34,504 nt of DNA from an uncultured Anaerolineae bacterium. GTDB taxonomy: Bacteria > Chloroflexota > Anaerolineae > Anaerolineales > Villigracilaceae. The stretch lies in the NCBI GenBank assembly GCA_903910795.1, contig CAIWAX010000483.1:1-34504 (forward strand), in the 5' to 3' direction. Made by a program: the position numbers and the translations under genes. The notes under the pieces are model-generated. The model saw only the letters and a list, made by a program, of their open reading frames with translations. It did not search any database and was not told the DNA's origin. Positions 1-10,670 of this stretch are shown here, piece after piece. The number at the start of each line of letters is the position of its first letter. Within the stretch, counting starts at the first letter, position 1.

Positions 1-754
1 CAAAGCGCCAACCCAAAAACGCATAAACGCCCGAAATTCCCAGAACCGTGACCCCATTCACCGGGAAATCCGGCAGGGAAACCCGCCGCTCAACCATGGC
101 TTGATGCCTGGCAACCGCAAGTCCCACTAAAAAAATACCGCAAAAAGTAAACAAATCCTGGCCCAAACGTGGCACAGGAATAGGGGAAATTAACCCCACC
201 GTAAGATAAACGGCTGCCAGAATACCAAAGATTGAAGCCAGCAGGAAATAACGACCGTGCGAAGTCAGACCAATTTTTTCGCCGCTCAATAATTTGGATA
301 AAAGGGAGTATGAAACCAATATCTGGAAAATTGTCCAAATGATATAGGGCCAGCCCAGGTTCATGTGAGCAACATAAAGATAATTGCCCCCTTCATTCGT
401 AAATACATTGGGCGAGACAAGCATGAGAATAATCGCAACCGCACCGAGCAGGTAAATACCTATTTCGAGACGGCTGAAATCAGCCTGCTTCTTCGATGAC
501 ATGAGCTGTGAGATCAGGCTGTACCATGTACCAAAACCAATGATGACCATGATCGCCCGCCAGACTGCCATGCCAACATATTGGTGATAAAGATTGGAAA
601 ACGCGCCAAAAAAGAAAACGGAAAAAGCCAGCAACATCACCACGGCCCGCAGCGCAATTGGGTGTGGAAAACTTCGCCCAAGCAAATACAAACCCAACCA
701 AAGGGTTATGGCCATGGCTGCAAAGTCAACAAGAGAAGTAATAATAAACAGCAT
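1..754 (-). CDS. Polytopic membrane protein, partial (C-terminus beyond window edge)
   Basis: Hand translation of the minus strand from ATG at 754 gives an uninterrupted frame to position 1: MLFIITSLVDFAAMAITLWLGLYLLGRSFPHPIALRAVVMLLAFSVFFFGAFSNLYHQYVGMAVWRAIMVIIGFGTWYSLISQL..., with several hydrophobic helices. It is absent from the ORF track because its stop lies outside the window. Confidence 0.8.
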   Translation of the reverse strand, partial: MLFIITSLVDFAAMAITLWLGLYLLGRSFPHPIALRAVVMLLAFSVFFFGAFSNLYHQYVGMAVWRAIMVIIGFGTWYSLISQLMSSKKQADFSRLEIGIYLLGAVAIILMLVSPNVFTNEGGNYLYVAHMNLGWPYIIWTIFQILVSYSLLSKLLSGEKIGLTSHGRYFLLASIFGILAAVYLTVGLISPIPVPRLGQDLFTFCGIFLVGLAVARHQAMVERRVSLPDFPVNGVTVLGISGVYAFLGWRF

Positions 755-884
755 ATACTCTACTCTACCCGGATATTTCTAATATTATCCTGAAAGTGAT
801 TTTCTTTGGTTGGATAACTCACGGTTCGGTCATTTTTAGAGCAGTTTTAAAAAATTAGATGTCTTGCGTAACTAAAAAACGTTC

Positions 885-1000
885 GTAATTGCTCACGGGG
901 TGGGTGCTTTTGGGCAGAAACCCATCCTCGCGAAGAACGCGCGGGGTGCAAGAACCTTTCCCAAAATCGGGAAGGGTTCTTGCACCCCGTGAGCAGTTAC
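885..1000. mobile_element. MITE-like element with GTAAYTGCTCAC terminal inverted repeats and an internal 20-bp-arm hairpin
   Basis: GTAATTGCTCAC (885-896) versus GTGAGCAGTTAC (989-1000). The left ~70 nt resemble the element at 31268. Internal hairpin 943-962/969-988 has one mismatch. No target duplication seen. Confidence 0.6.
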
Positions 1001-1043
1001 CCTTTTTTATTAGATTGGTTCTAAAGCAAATTATACAATCCGG

Positions 1044-1088
1044 CAGATAAACGGAGTCATGGATTAGATCCGCGACTCCGTTTATCTG
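1044..1088 (-). terminator. Hairpin downstream of the GH3 gene, possible terminator
   Basis: 15-bp perfect arms CAGATAAACGGAGTC / GACTCCGTTTATCTG just after the GH3 stop. No clear U-tract. Confidence 0.45.
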
Positions 1089-1095
1089 TTATTTT

Positions 1096-3405
1096 TTAGC
1101 CCAGGCTGTACACCTGCTTCAAAAATCCCTGCACCATTTCTTCTGGAGTCTGGGGCAGCATATTTTGTTGGAACATAAGGACGCTCAACAGTGGAGTGTC
1201 GTTCATCATGTCCATAATATTGCCCATGCCCAGGGCGTCATCTTCACTTTCATCTTCGCTGGCGCCGTAGCGGTCTTCACCACCGAATACTTTATCAATC
1301 TGGCTTTCAATTAATGCATACAACTGCCCAAGCACCTGCTTCCCGCGCGGATCGGCCATCCATTCACTCAGCGTGGATTCATTATCCAGAATACAGGGCA
1401 GGCTTAGCGTGGAAGTCAAAGTAACGTTTACAGATTGGCGAATATCGAGGGCCGAAGCTCCGATCAGGATATCAAAATCACCACCTTCCGTAATCCACTG
1501 CTTATGCTCAGGGTGATAGAAGGCAAAAGCGCGGAAGTCAAGGGCGAGTGTGACTGTTTTGGTTTCACCCGGCTGAAGTTCAAGCTTGGCAAAACCTTTT
1601 AATTCTTTTACTGGCCGTTCCAAACTCGATTTTTGATCGTGGATATAGACCTGCACTATTTCCTTACCCGCAACCTTTCCGGTATTGGTGACATCCACGC
1701 TGACTTTCACGCCATCCACATCTTTAAAAGTACTGGATGACGCCCGCGCATTAGTGTAAGCGAAAGTTGTGTAGCTCAGTCCATAGCCAAACGGGAAAAG
1801 GACCGGAACTTCTCTGGCATCATAATAGCGGTAACCAATATACAGTCCTTCACCGTAGCGCACCGCACCCGCGCTGCCAGGCCAGCTTATATAGGCGGGG
1901 GTATCAACAAGGCGAAGCGGGAAGGTTTCGGCGAGTTTGCCGCTCGGATTGACTTTCCCATAAAGCACATCTGCGATGGCTGCGCCGCCCGACTGTCCCA
2001 TCATGTAGGCTTCCAGCACGGCAGACACACCATGAAACCATTCACTCATGACAACCGGTGAACCATTATTTAAAACAACTACGCAGTTGGGCTGTACCTG
2101 GCTGACCGCCTTGATCAAGGCAACCTGCTGATCGGTCAGGTCCAGATCTTTCCGATCATATCCCTCAGACTCCTTAAAGGTTGGCAGAGCAATGTAAAGC
2201 ACGGCGACATCTGAATTCGCGGCTAGCTGAACAGCCTGTTCGATCATCTCGGGTCTGAAAGAGTTGTCAGCCGGATAACCTTCGGCGAAGGCCAATTCGG
2301 CGTTTCCGGCCCGGGATTGCAGTTCGTTAAAGGGCACGGCCACCTGTGTGGGATTGATATGTGAGCTGCCCCCACCCTGGAAATGTGCCTCCATGGCGGC
2401 GTGTCCGATCACAGCCAAATGCTGCGGATCTTTGAGCGGCAGAATGCCGTTATTCTTTAATAACACCATGCTTTCGGCTGCAATTTTGTACGCAAGCGCA
2501 TGATGAGCATCTGCATCAAAACTACCCTGCTTTGGAGTTTCTTTCGTTTTAAAAACAATTCTTAAAATGCGGCGGACGGATTCATCCAGAAGCGCTTCAT
2601 CGAGTTCACCGGCGCGAACAGCCTGCACCACTGCCTGAACTCTGCGATCCATCGGCCCGGGCATCTCCCAATCCAAACCGCCTTTCAAGGCGGCCACACG
2701 GTCTCGAACGGCGCCCCAATCGGAGACAACCAGACCTTCAAAACCCCACTCATTCTTTAAAATTTCAGTCAGCAGGGTATGATGCTGAGATGCGAAAGTA
2801 CCATTCAGCTTGTTATATGAACACATCACAGTATAGGGCTGAGCCTGTTTGACTGCTTTTTCAAAAGCCGGAAGATAGATTTCGCGCAGAGTACGTTCAT
2901 CAACTTCCGCGCTGATACTAAAACGCTGGAATTCCTGGTTGTTGGCGGCGAAGTGTTTGAGGGAAGTACCCACACCTTTGCTCTGAATTCCATTGATAAG
3001 GCTGGCAGCCATCTCACCCGCCAGGTATGGATCTTCTGAAAAATACTCAAAGTTGCGGCCGCCCAGCGGTGAGCGTTTCATATTTACACCGGGGCCAAGT
3101 AAAACATCCACATTTAGCGCGATGCACTCTTCAGCGAGTGCTTCTCCCATTTCAAAAACAAGATCGTTATCCCAGGATGCGGCCACGCAGGAAGCCGTTG
3201 GGAAACATGTGGCCGGCAGGCTTTTCGCTCCGACCACATGCAAGTCAGGCTGGCGTCTGACGCCATGCGGGCCGTCCGAAACAATCATTTCAGGCACGCC
3301 CAGGTGCTCGATTGGGGTGGTAGACCAATTGCTGGCGCCAGTACAAAGAGCAGCCTTTTCTTCCAGGGTCATTTTCGCGATAATCGATTTAATGTCGGGT
3401 GTCAT
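1096..3405 (-). CDS. Glycoside hydrolase family 3 beta-glucosidase-type enzyme
   Basis: 769 aa; GH3 hallmarks KHFAANNQE, GLVVSDWGA nucleophile region, C-terminal fibronectin III-like domain. Confidence 0.93.
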   Translation of the reverse strand: MTPDIKSIIAKMTLEEKAALCTGASNWSTTPIEHLGVPEMIVSDGPHGVRRQPDLHVVGAKSLPATCFPTASCVAASWDNDLVFEMGEALAEECIALNVDVLLGPGVNMKRSPLGGRNFEYFSEDPYLAGEMAASLINGIQSKGVGTSLKHFAANNQEFQRFSISAEVDERTLREIYLPAFEKAVKQAQPYTVMCSYNKLNGTFASQHHTLLTEILKNEWGFEGLVVSDWGAVRDRVAALKGGLDWEMPGPMDRRVQAVVQAVRAGELDEALLDESVRRILRIVFKTKETPKQGSFDADAHHALAYKIAAESMVLLKNNGILPLKDPQHLAVIGHAAMEAHFQGGGSSHINPTQVAVPFNELQSRAGNAELAFAEGYPADNSFRPEMIEQAVQLAANSDVAVLYIALPTFKESEGYDRKDLDLTDQQVALIKAVSQVQPNCVVVLNNGSPVVMSEWFHGVSAVLEAYMMGQSGGAAIADVLYGKVNPSGKLAETFPLRLVDTPAYISWPGSAGAVRYGEGLYIGYRYYDAREVPVLFPFGYGLSYTTFAYTNARASSSTFKDVDGVKVSVDVTNTGKVAGKEIVQVYIHDQKSSLERPVKELKGFAKLELQPGETKTVTLALDFRAFAFYHPEHKQWITEGGDFDILIGASALDIRQSVNVTLTSTLSLPCILDNESTLSEWMADPRGKQVLGQLYALIESQIDKVFGGEDRYGASEDESEDDALGMGNIMDMMNDTPLLSVLMFQQNMLPQTPEEMVQGFLKQVYSLG

Positions 3406-3423
3406 AGTTTCTCCAAAGCTGTT

Positions 3424-5973
3424 TTATCTTTTTGAATAGGTGTTATAGACGGAACGGACCTTGAAAGCGGCCTGGGCTCTGGCCAAATCCCAACCATCTG
3501 GCAGAGGCGCACTGATGGTGATCGTTTTTTTAGCGGGCAGATCAAAATAATTATCTGTGAAAACCACATCCGCACCGCTCAGGCTGCATTCTACAAGGCG
3601 GGCCAATGATTGCGATGACAGTTCGATCAACAGTATGCACCCTGAGGGTTGGTTTTCTTTAATGGATAAATTGGAGATGATCTGGGGATCCACCAGGGAT
3701 ACATGTTTGGTTGGGACAAAAAATGCCGTTTGCAAAGCCAGGCGGGTTTCAACCTGCCACAATTCAGCCGTAAAAACAAGTTCCCTACGCGTATCACCAT
3801 CCAAATATTTCGAGAAATCCAGGCTTTCGACCGCCAACACACCGCCTGGCTCAACATGCGCCGCTTTTTCACCAGAAACAAGCGCATTGCCATCCAGTGT
3901 CGCCAGTGACCAGGAAACCGAACCATCCCAGGGGTTGAGCAGATCGCTGCTGATAAAAATGGACTGATGGGGCGAATCATCCTCGATCGAGAGCATCAAA
4001 GGCGCATAAAAGCGCCGGGCGGCATAATGCAAAGCCTTCCAGCGGCCGAAATAGTCCAGACTGGCCCAGGAAGCCACCGGCCAGCAGTCATTTAACTGCC
4101 AGTACAGGGTTCCAGAAACGCGATCAGTGTGCCTGCGCCAGTGTTCGACACCATACCGGATACCCTCAGCCTGTAAAACCATACTGAGGTAAACCAGAGA
4201 ATCGAAATCCATGGGCAGGCGGAAGGTATCCAGCATTTGTCCCACCATCAGAGAATTCCCGCTGTTATTCTTCTGATGCTGTTCCATGATATACGAAGTC
4301 ATATTCCAATCAGACTCTTCGGCGTAGGTGCGAATTGTCTCCAGAGGTGGCAGGGCCTGAAAGCCAAACTCGCTCATGAAGCGCGGATATTGTTTGCGAT
4401 AGGCGGTAAAGGGTTTGCGCCCGTGCCAGACATCCCAATAATGCGCGTCACCCTGGGTCTGTCCATTTGGGTTCTCGAAGGGCGCATCAGAGGAGGGCGA
4501 GCTGGGCCAATAGACATGATCCGGGTCCTCCGCTACACACCACTCTTTCAGCGTATGATGGAAGAAACGATCATACGAGTCTTTCAACGGCTGATGCTCC
4601 GGCTGGGTCCAGCCCCACTCAGCCCAGCCCTGTTCCATCTCATTGTTGCCGCACCACAGCGCCAGGCTGGCACGGTGGCGAATGCGCTGCACATTTTCAA
4701 TGACTTCAACGTGTAAATTATCCAGGAATTCCTGGTCGTCGAGCGGGTAAATACTGCAGGCAAAGATAAAATCCTGCCAGATCAAAATTCCATATTGATC
4801 GCAGAGATCATAAAAAGTCTCATCCTCGTAAAAACCGCCGCCCCAGACGCGCAGCATATTCTGGTGCGTTTCGGCTGCCGAGCGGATTAAACCTTCCAGT
4901 GATGCTCGAGTCAGGCGGGTGGGAAAAGAATCGGCTGGGATCCAGTCAGAGCCTTTGGCAAAGAATGGGTGTCCATTGACAACGAAGGTAAACGAGCGCC
5001 CCCATTGATCCGGCTCCTGCCGCAGTTCGATGGTGCGTAAACCAAGCTGGTAATCTTTTTCATCCAGAACCGCATAACTACCCTGCGGGTAACTACCCTG
5101 TGGGTAACTACCCTGTGGGCCGGCCTGGCTCAGTTTCACATTTACTTTGTAAAGTGGCTGATTCCCCAGGCCATTTGGCCACCACAACTGCGGGTTTTTG
5201 ATCTCAATGGACAGAAGATTTTCAGCTTCGGAATTCAAAGCAGATGAAGAGGTGAAGACTTCACCGTCAGGCGCGGTCACCTGCAAAATCGCCGCAAGTC
5301 CGGTAGTCCAGTTCTCGACAGACAAGCCAGCCTGCACCCGGACAACACCCGCGTTGTGAAATTGGCGCAAATGGACTTCTGACAAGCGTGCAGAATCAAA
5401 TGCCTCCAGACGAATATCCTTCCAGATGCCGGCAGGGGGAAGTTGAGGTCCCCAATCCCAGCCGAATTGGCAGGGCGCTTTACGAATATGCGGACCACCG
5501 ATGATGGCTTGCGAAACACCGGGCAAGGCGCGTTCAGTCTGCTTTTGAGCAGCGACTCTCACAACTGAATCAAAATAGATCGATAATTCGTTACTGAACT
5601 TATGGGTACTTTCCATTCCATCCGCCATTAGCAGGGGCTTTACATCCCACCGGTATTGGCGAAACATGTTTTCTGTGTTTCCCAGCAAATGGCCATTCAG
5701 TGTCACCCTGGCAAGCGTATCCAGACCATCACAAACCAGCCAGACGTGTTCATGCTTTAATACTTCGGGGTGAACTTGAAATGCGTATTTATATTCCCAA
5801 TCGGTCTGCGCCACCCAGGCAACCCGAATTTCATTATCCCCCACAAAAGGATCGGGGATACGGCCGAGCGCCAGTAAATCCGTATGAACACCACCCGGTA
5901 CGCTGCCAGCCAACCACTCGTCTGTACCAGACTGGCGAAATTGCCAGGCGCCTGTCAAAGATTGCTTCTGCAT
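3424..5973 (-). CDS. Glycoside hydrolase family 2, beta-mannosidase-like
   Basis: 849 aa; SDWIPADSF, MLRVWGGGFYEDETFYDLCDQYGILIWQDF, LWCGNNEMEQGW, RFMSEFGFQALP motifs typical of beta-mannosidases. Confidence 0.92.
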   Translation of the reverse strand: MQKQSLTGAWQFRQSGTDEWLAGSVPGGVHTDLLALGRIPDPFVGDNEIRVAWVAQTDWEYKYAFQVHPEVLKHEHVWLVCDGLDTLARVTLNGHLLGNTENMFRQYRWDVKPLLMADGMESTHKFSNELSIYFDSVVRVAAQKQTERALPGVSQAIIGGPHIRKAPCQFGWDWGPQLPPAGIWKDIRLEAFDSARLSEVHLRQFHNAGVVRVQAGLSVENWTTGLAAILQVTAPDGEVFTSSSALNSEAENLLSIEIKNPQLWWPNGLGNQPLYKVNVKLSQAGPQGSYPQGSYPQGSYAVLDEKDYQLGLRTIELRQEPDQWGRSFTFVVNGHPFFAKGSDWIPADSFPTRLTRASLEGLIRSAAETHQNMLRVWGGGFYEDETFYDLCDQYGILIWQDFIFACSIYPLDDQEFLDNLHVEVIENVQRIRHRASLALWCGNNEMEQGWAEWGWTQPEHQPLKDSYDRFFHHTLKEWCVAEDPDHVYWPSSPSSDAPFENPNGQTQGDAHYWDVWHGRKPFTAYRKQYPRFMSEFGFQALPPLETIRTYAEESDWNMTSYIMEQHQKNNSGNSLMVGQMLDTFRLPMDFDSLVYLSMVLQAEGIRYGVEHWRRHTDRVSGTLYWQLNDCWPVASWASLDYFGRWKALHYAARRFYAPLMLSIEDDSPHQSIFISSDLLNPWDGSVSWSLATLDGNALVSGEKAAHVEPGGVLAVESLDFSKYLDGDTRRELVFTAELWQVETRLALQTAFFVPTKHVSLVDPQIISNLSIKENQPSGCILLIELSSQSLARLVECSLSGADVVFTDNYFDLPAKKTITISAPLPDGWDLARAQAAFKVRSVYNTYSKR
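5075..5119 (-). repeat. 3 x 15-bp tandem repeat (PQGSY x3) inside the GH2 CDS
   Basis: TAACTACCCTGCGGG, TAACTACCCTGTGGG, TAACTACCCTGTGGG head to tail; encodes PQGSYPQGSYPQGSY. Confidence 0.95.
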
Positions 5974-6274
5974 AATTTTTTCCTTGATAATTTTTAGATT
6001 TTTTAGCTTTGCCGTAACTGACGGGAAAAAGCATAAACACGATGGTCACCAGGGACTCAAAGGGTTTAAAACCTTGATTTTCGCTCTGTTCTTCCTTCGA
6101 GACCTTTGTGTCCGAAGCCCACATGATTTTGGTGGGACATGTTCAAAAGGCTTTTCCCATTAAACGGGAGAGCCAATCTTTTAAAGTGATGGCATTTATC
6201 CTGGGATTAATCCAGGCATCCCTGGATAGAACCCAAAATGGCGCACAAACGAACAAACAACATCGTCTTAAATA

Positions 6275-6308
6275 GAATGTGGAAGGATGATTACTTCCTT
6301 CCACATTC
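6275..6308 (-). terminator. Hairpin after the ABC ATPase gene
   Basis: 13-bp arms GAATGTGGAAGGA / TCCTTCCACATTC immediately downstream of the stop at 6321. Confidence 0.6.
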
Positions 6309-6320
6309 ACAAAACACATC

Positions 6321-7193
6321 TTAAACGGTTGTAAGATCCCACTCCTCGTAAATCTTTGGAACATCGTTAATCAGGCGCTTGGTGTAAGGCTCCCTTGGAT
6401 GCAAAATTACATCATCGGGAGACCCACTTTCAACAAATTTCCCGTGCTCCATAATAAACACCTGGTCTGAGACATAATACGCCAGACCAATATCGTGAGT
6501 GATGAAGATCAGGGTCATGCCTGTCTCATCGCGCAGTTTCATCAACATGTCTAGGATGGTGGCGCGAGAACAGGCATCGATCATGGAGGTGGGTTCATCC
6601 GCCAGCAGGATCTTGGGTTTGAGCAGGAAGATGCGGGCAATCATTAAGCGCTGCATTTGGCCGCCGGAAAGCTCAAACGGATATTTGTTGGTCATTTCCT
6701 CATATTTCAGGTTGACAAAACTGCAAGCCTCGGTCATCATCTCCACTTTTTTCGCCTGTGGAAGCCGGCGCCCGCCACGCATATTGATGCAATCCAAAAG
6801 CACAGCATCGATCTTGTTAAAGATGTTGTAGGAAGAAAAAGGATCCTGGAAGATGGCCTGGATATTTTTCCAATATTCCTGTTTCTTGCTGTAAGAGCTG
6901 ATATCACGCTTCTTGCCCTGGAAGTAAATATCGCCTTCGGTGGAGTTGATCAGCCCCAGCAGCATTTTTGAAAGTGTAGTCTTGCCGCTGCCCGATTCTC
7001 CGACGATCGAAACAACTTCGCCCTCGTAGAGATCCATATCCACTTTATTCACGGCGACATTTTTTTGGCGGCCAAAACCAAATTCCTTGGTCAACCCTTT
7101 AACACTCAGGCAAAGCTTCTTTCCCACAGGGTTATTACCCACAGGGTTATTACCCACAGGGTTATTACCCACAGGGTCATTATTAGTTGGCAT
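6321..7193 (-). CDS. Oligopeptide/oligosaccharide ABC transporter ATP-binding protein (OppF/DppF type)
   Basis: Walker [10 protein letters not shown], signature [10 protein letters not shown], Walker [10 protein letters not shown]; 290 aa. Confidence 0.92.
   Translation of the reverse strand: MPTNNDPVGNNPVGNNPVGNNPVGKKLCLSVKGLTKEFGFGRQKNVAVNKVDMDLYEGEVVSIVGESGSGKTTLSKMLLGLINSTEGDIYFQGKKRDISSYSKKQEYWKNIQAIFQDPFSSYNIFNKIDAVLLDCINMRGGRRLPQAKKVEMMTEACSFVNLKYEEMTNKYPFELSGGQMQRLMIARIFLLKPKILLADEPTSMIDACSRATILDMLMKLRDETGMTLIFITHDIGLAYYVSDQVFIMEHGKFVESGSPDDVILHPREPYTKRLINDVPKIYEEWDLTTV
7123..7182 (-). repeat. 4 x 15-bp tandem repeat (PVGNN-type) at the N-terminus of the ABC ATPase
   Basis: CCCACAGGGTTATTA x3 followed by CCCACAGGGTCATTA; encodes (N)[19 protein letters not shown]. 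Confidence 0.96.
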
Positions 7194-8193
7194 TTTTATA
7201 TACCTCCCGCAGTTCTTTTTCAGAAAGGATACAGCGGTAAGTGCGGTTATCGCCCACAGTGGTCACTCCTACCGAAGACGCCTTGCACTCAGGATGGACA
7301 TATTTACAGCGTTCAGCAAAACGGCAGCCTGAGGGCGGTTTCTTCAGGTTTGGCGGCACGCCGGGGATGGCGGTCAACTTGACACCGCGCAAGCCAGCCT
7401 CAGGCACAATAATGGAACCCATCAGCCCCTTGGCATAGGGATGCAGCGGATCAAACACGGTTTCTTTGGCAGCACCTTTTTCCACAATCTGTCCCGCATA
7501 CATCACCATGATATCGGTGGTAACGTTGTATAACAAAGGCAGCTCATGTGTGATGAAAATCATGGCCTTGATCATGCCATTATCCATCAAGTTGCGCAGC
7601 ATCTTAATGACCATCTTTTGGGAGGTCACATCCAGCGCCGAAGATGGCTCATCCGCGATCAAAACCTTGGGCCCCAGGATCACCGAAATAGCGATCACCG
7701 TGCGCTGTTTCATGCCGCCGGAAAGTTCAACGGGGTACCTTTGGAGCACGTCCGCTGGAAGTCCCAGCTTTTCAAAACCAGCCCGGGCAAGATCATAAAT
7801 ATCTTTCTTCTTTTTGGATGGATCGTGAGCCTGAACCACATCTTCAATAATATTGATGACTTTCTGCGTGGGGTTCAGCGCGTTCATGGCGGCCTGAGGG
7901 ATATAGGCAATCTCGGTTCCCAGGATTGATTTGCGCACATCATCCGGTTTCATGCCAGTGATATTATGCCCATCGATGATAATTTCGCCGCTGGTGTAGT
8001 GCAGCGGAGGGAAGTAATAACCCATCAGGCTGAGGGCCAGCGTTGATTTTCCGCAGCCGGATTCGCCCGCGATCCCCAGGCTTTTGCCTTCCTCGACTTT
8101 CAGAGAGACGTGATCGACGGCATATACATCCTCGCCAAAGCGGGTGATGTATTTTGTGGTCAGTTCATTAACCTCTAAGATAACTTTTCCCAT
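7183..8193 (-). CDS. Oligopeptide/oligosaccharide ABC transporter ATP-binding protein (OppD/DppD type)
   Basis: Walker [36 protein letters not shown]-terminal CRFAERC motif typical of OppD/DppD. Confidence 0.93.
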   Translation of the reverse strand: MGKVILEVNELTTKYITRFGEDVYAVDHVSLKVEEGKSLGIAGESGCGKSTLALSLMGYYFPPLHYTSGEIIIDGHNITGMKPDDVRKSILGTEIAYIPQAAMNALNPTQKVINIIEDVVQAHDPSKKKKDIYDLARAGFEKLGLPADVLQRYPVELSGGMKQRTVIAISVILGPKVLIADEPSSALDVTSQKMVIKMLRNLMDNGMIKAMIFITHELPLLYNVTTDIMVMYAGQIVEKGAAKETVFDPLHPYAKGLMGSIIVPEAGLRGVKLTAIPGVPPNLKKPPSGCRFAERCKYVHPECKASSVGVTTVGDNRTYRCILSEKELREVYKNAN

Positions 8194-8202
8194 ATCGATA
8201 CC

Positions 8203-9453
8203 CTAATCCCTTAGTGCCGGATTGAAGACCTGGTCAAGACCGGTATTCATCAAGTTCAACGAGAATGTAATCAGGGCGATATCCAGGAGGATCGGGAAAT
8301 AAGCCCACCATTTGCCCAGGATATGTGCCTGATAAATCATGGCCCAGTTCATCATCAACCCCAGTGTTGGGACATCCGTGGTTCTGGGGCCCAGGCCCAG
8401 GATCGACAGGCCAGCTTCCGCCAGAATACCCGATGAAATCTGTAAAATAAACGCCATGACCACATAGGATGCAATATATGGCAGAATATCGCTAAGGATG
8501 ATGTGAACGATCGAGTGCCCGGATAACTTCGACAGGTTGACATGATCGCGGTTACGCAATGAAATCACCTGCGAACGAACCGCCCTGGCCGTCCAAACCC
8601 AGGAGGTAAACCCAATCACCACCGCGATGGTAACAGCACCGCGTTGATCCTGCCCGATGCTGAAGGAGATCAAAATCAACAGCACAAAACTGGGTATGAC
8701 CGTAAACAGGTTAGTGATGAACATAATAATGTCATCCAGCATACCGCCTATATAACCGGCCAGCAAACCCAGAGTCAACCCAATCAAGGTCGCGATCAAA
8801 CCAGCCACAAAACCGATTTGCAAAGAAACCTTGGTGGCGCTCACCAATTCTGTCAACACATCCCGGCCAAAGTTATCCGTTCCAAGTGGCAACACTTTCG
8901 CGCTGGCGATCTGATTGATATCGACATAATCAGTCAGTTTCACTGTCCCGGTCTGAGTCAGGGCGCCAGAGGTCGGGTCCTGGGAGGCGAGGACAATGCC
9001 CTGGTCAGAGTTGGCATTTTGGAGCGAGGTATTGAGACGAATAAACTGGTTGCGCTTGGCATTGGTCACGCCGGAAATGTTTTTATTTGGATCGTAATTT
9101 GTCTTCCATTGTTCCAGGAGTTTTTGGGTGTCAGTCAGATCGATCTGGCCTTCAGGAACACCCACCAGAACAAGATAATCCTTAATGGCAGCCTTATCCG
9201 TGTCACTCACCTTACTACCAATACGCGCAGCGGACGCATTTTGCAGGTTGAGCGTATATTGGGTGGAACCAAGGCTGTCATAAACACTGACATAGGTTCC
9301 TGGTGGGAAAAAGGTGCCCTGAGCGATAATGGCCAAAGGGGCATCGGGTACAACCAATGGATAAATAAATACAAACAGGATCAGTGCCATAAAGATGGCG
9401 AAACCAATCACGAAATTGGGAGAGCGAAAAATCTGTTGAAGGGTGTGTTTCAT
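8203..9453 (-). CDS. ABC transporter permease (OppC/DppC type) with enlarged extracytoplasmic loop
   Basis: [26 protein letters not shown] and the C-terminal permease region; 416 aa. Confidence 0.9.
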   Translation of the reverse strand: MKHTLQQIFRSPNFVIGFAIFMALILFVFIYPLVVPDAPLAIIAQGTFFPPGTYVSVYDSLGSTQYTLNLQNASAARIGSKVSDTDKAAIKDYLVLVGVPEGQIDLTDTQKLLEQWKTNYDPNKNISGVTNAKRNQFIRLNTSLQNANSDQGIVLASQDPTSGALTQTGTVKLTDYVDINQIASAKVLPLGTDNFGRDVLTELVSATKVSLQIGFVAGLIATLIGLTLGLLAGYIGGMLDDIIMFITNLFTVIPSFVLLILISFSIGQDQRGAVTIAVVIGFTSWVWTARAVRSQVISLRNRDHVNLSKLSGHSIVHIILSDILPYIASYVVMAFILQISSGILAEAGLSILGLGPRTTDVPTLGLMMNWAMIYQAHILGKWWAYFPILLDIALITFSLNLMNTGLDQVFNPALRD

Positions 9454-9467
9454 AACAGCATCTCTCC

Positions 9468-10472
9468 TTAGTCTGCCTGGGCAGCTTTAATACGCGGGTC
9501 GATGAAACCGTAAATGATTTCGATGGCAAAGTTCGCAGTCAGAACCATGAGCGTGACGATCAAAGTGGCCGCCGAAAGCAATGGATAATCCTGGCCCATA
9601 ACCGCGTTCAAGAGTGTGGAACCCAAGCCTGGATAGCTGAAAACGATTTCGGCTACCAACGCGCCACCCACCATCGTGCCAACCGAAAGCGCCAGACCGG
9701 TGATCTGCGGGAGCATGGCATTACGGAAAACATACATGACGATCTTGTTATCCTTGATGCCCAGAAAGCGGGAGTATTTGACATAATCAGCGTTCAGCTC
9801 ATAAATGGACATGGAGCGCATACCGATCGCCTGGCCGCCAATCGCTATCAGCACGATTGACCAGAATGGCAATTGGTAATGGACGATCACAGACCACATG
9901 AATTGCAAGCTCAGGGTCGGTATCAGATCAAACCCATACCCGCCCGAAGTTGGGAACCATTTCAAATTGACCCCGAAAATGACCATCAAAATGACCGCCA
10001 TGCCAAAGGCCGGCAGATTGCTGATGAAAATACTGAGCGGCATGAGTACTTTATCAAAGCCGCCTTTAAGGTAAGCCGCCAGAGCCCCAAGCGTATTGCC
10101 GACCAACCAGCCAACAATGATGGCCGGGAACTGCAGGCAAATCGTCCACCAAATGGAGGCGCTGAGTACATCTGCCACCGATCTGGGATATTGGCTGAAT
10201 GAGAAACCAAAATCACCCCTGGCAACATTTTTCAAATAAATGAAAAACTGGACATACATGGGCTGGTTCGTGCCAAACAGTTCAGCATACTGTTGATAAA
10301 TTGCCTGCACCCCGCTTGCATTGCTCTGACCCTGGGCCATATGGGAAACGATGAGTGCCACAGGGTCGCCAGGCATCATACGCGGCAAAATGAAATTCAA
10401 CAGAAATCCAACGATGAGTGTAACGAGGAACCAGGCGAGCTTGTTAAGGAAATACCTGCGATAACCTTTCAA
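9468..10472 (-). CDS. ABC transporter permease (OppB/DppB type)
   Basis: 334 aa; MPGDP motif near the N-terminus, [16 protein letters not shown]..., [23 protein letters not shown]. Confidence 0.92.
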   Translation of the reverse strand: MKGYRRYFLNKLAWFLVTLIVGFLLNFILPRMMPGDPVALIVSHMAQGQSNASGVQAIYQQYAELFGTNQPMYVQFFIYLKNVARGDFGFSFSQYPRSVADVLSASIWWTICLQFPAIIVGWLVGNTLGALAAYLKGGFDKVLMPLSIFISNLPAFGMAVILMVIFGVNLKWFPTSGGYGFDLIPTLSLQFMWSVIVHYQLPFWSIVLIAIGGQAIGMRSMSIYELNADYVKYSRFLGIKDNKIVMYVFRNAMLPQITGLALSVGTMVGGALVAEIVFSYPGLGSTLLNAVMGQDYPLLSAATLIVTLMVLTANFAIEIIYGFIDPRIKAAQAD

Positions 10473-10615
10473 CCCAACACCTCCTCAGTAAATTGATTAA
10501 CACAATAATAATAGCGATTAACTTTCTAGGCAATAGATGAAAAGTAACTTGGTATACAAACCGAACAAATCTCAAAAATTACCTGGATAAAAAATTTGCC
10601 TTCACTAATTATTAC

Positions 10616-10656
10616 AAGAACAGCCATGCCCCAGTACATGGAACATGGCTGTTCTT
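10616..10656 (-). terminator. Hairpin downstream of the solute-binding protein gene
   Basis: 13-bp arms AAGAACAGCCATG / CATGGCTGTTCTT. Confidence 0.6.
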
Positions 10657-10670
10657 TAGAACTTTATTTT

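Noticed and set aside
90-338. 82-aa ORF listed on the minus strand near the left edge
   Set aside because: Out of frame with the long hydrophobic reading frame (1..754 minus), which is the more credible CDS.
7123-7182. Short tandem repeats considered as a CRISPR array
   Set aside because: Units are contiguous 15-mers with no unique spacers of constant length, and they lie in a coding frame.
8644-9471. 275-aa plus-strand ORF opposite the OppC-type permease
   Set aside because: Antisense to a clear permease; no domain features or credible start context.
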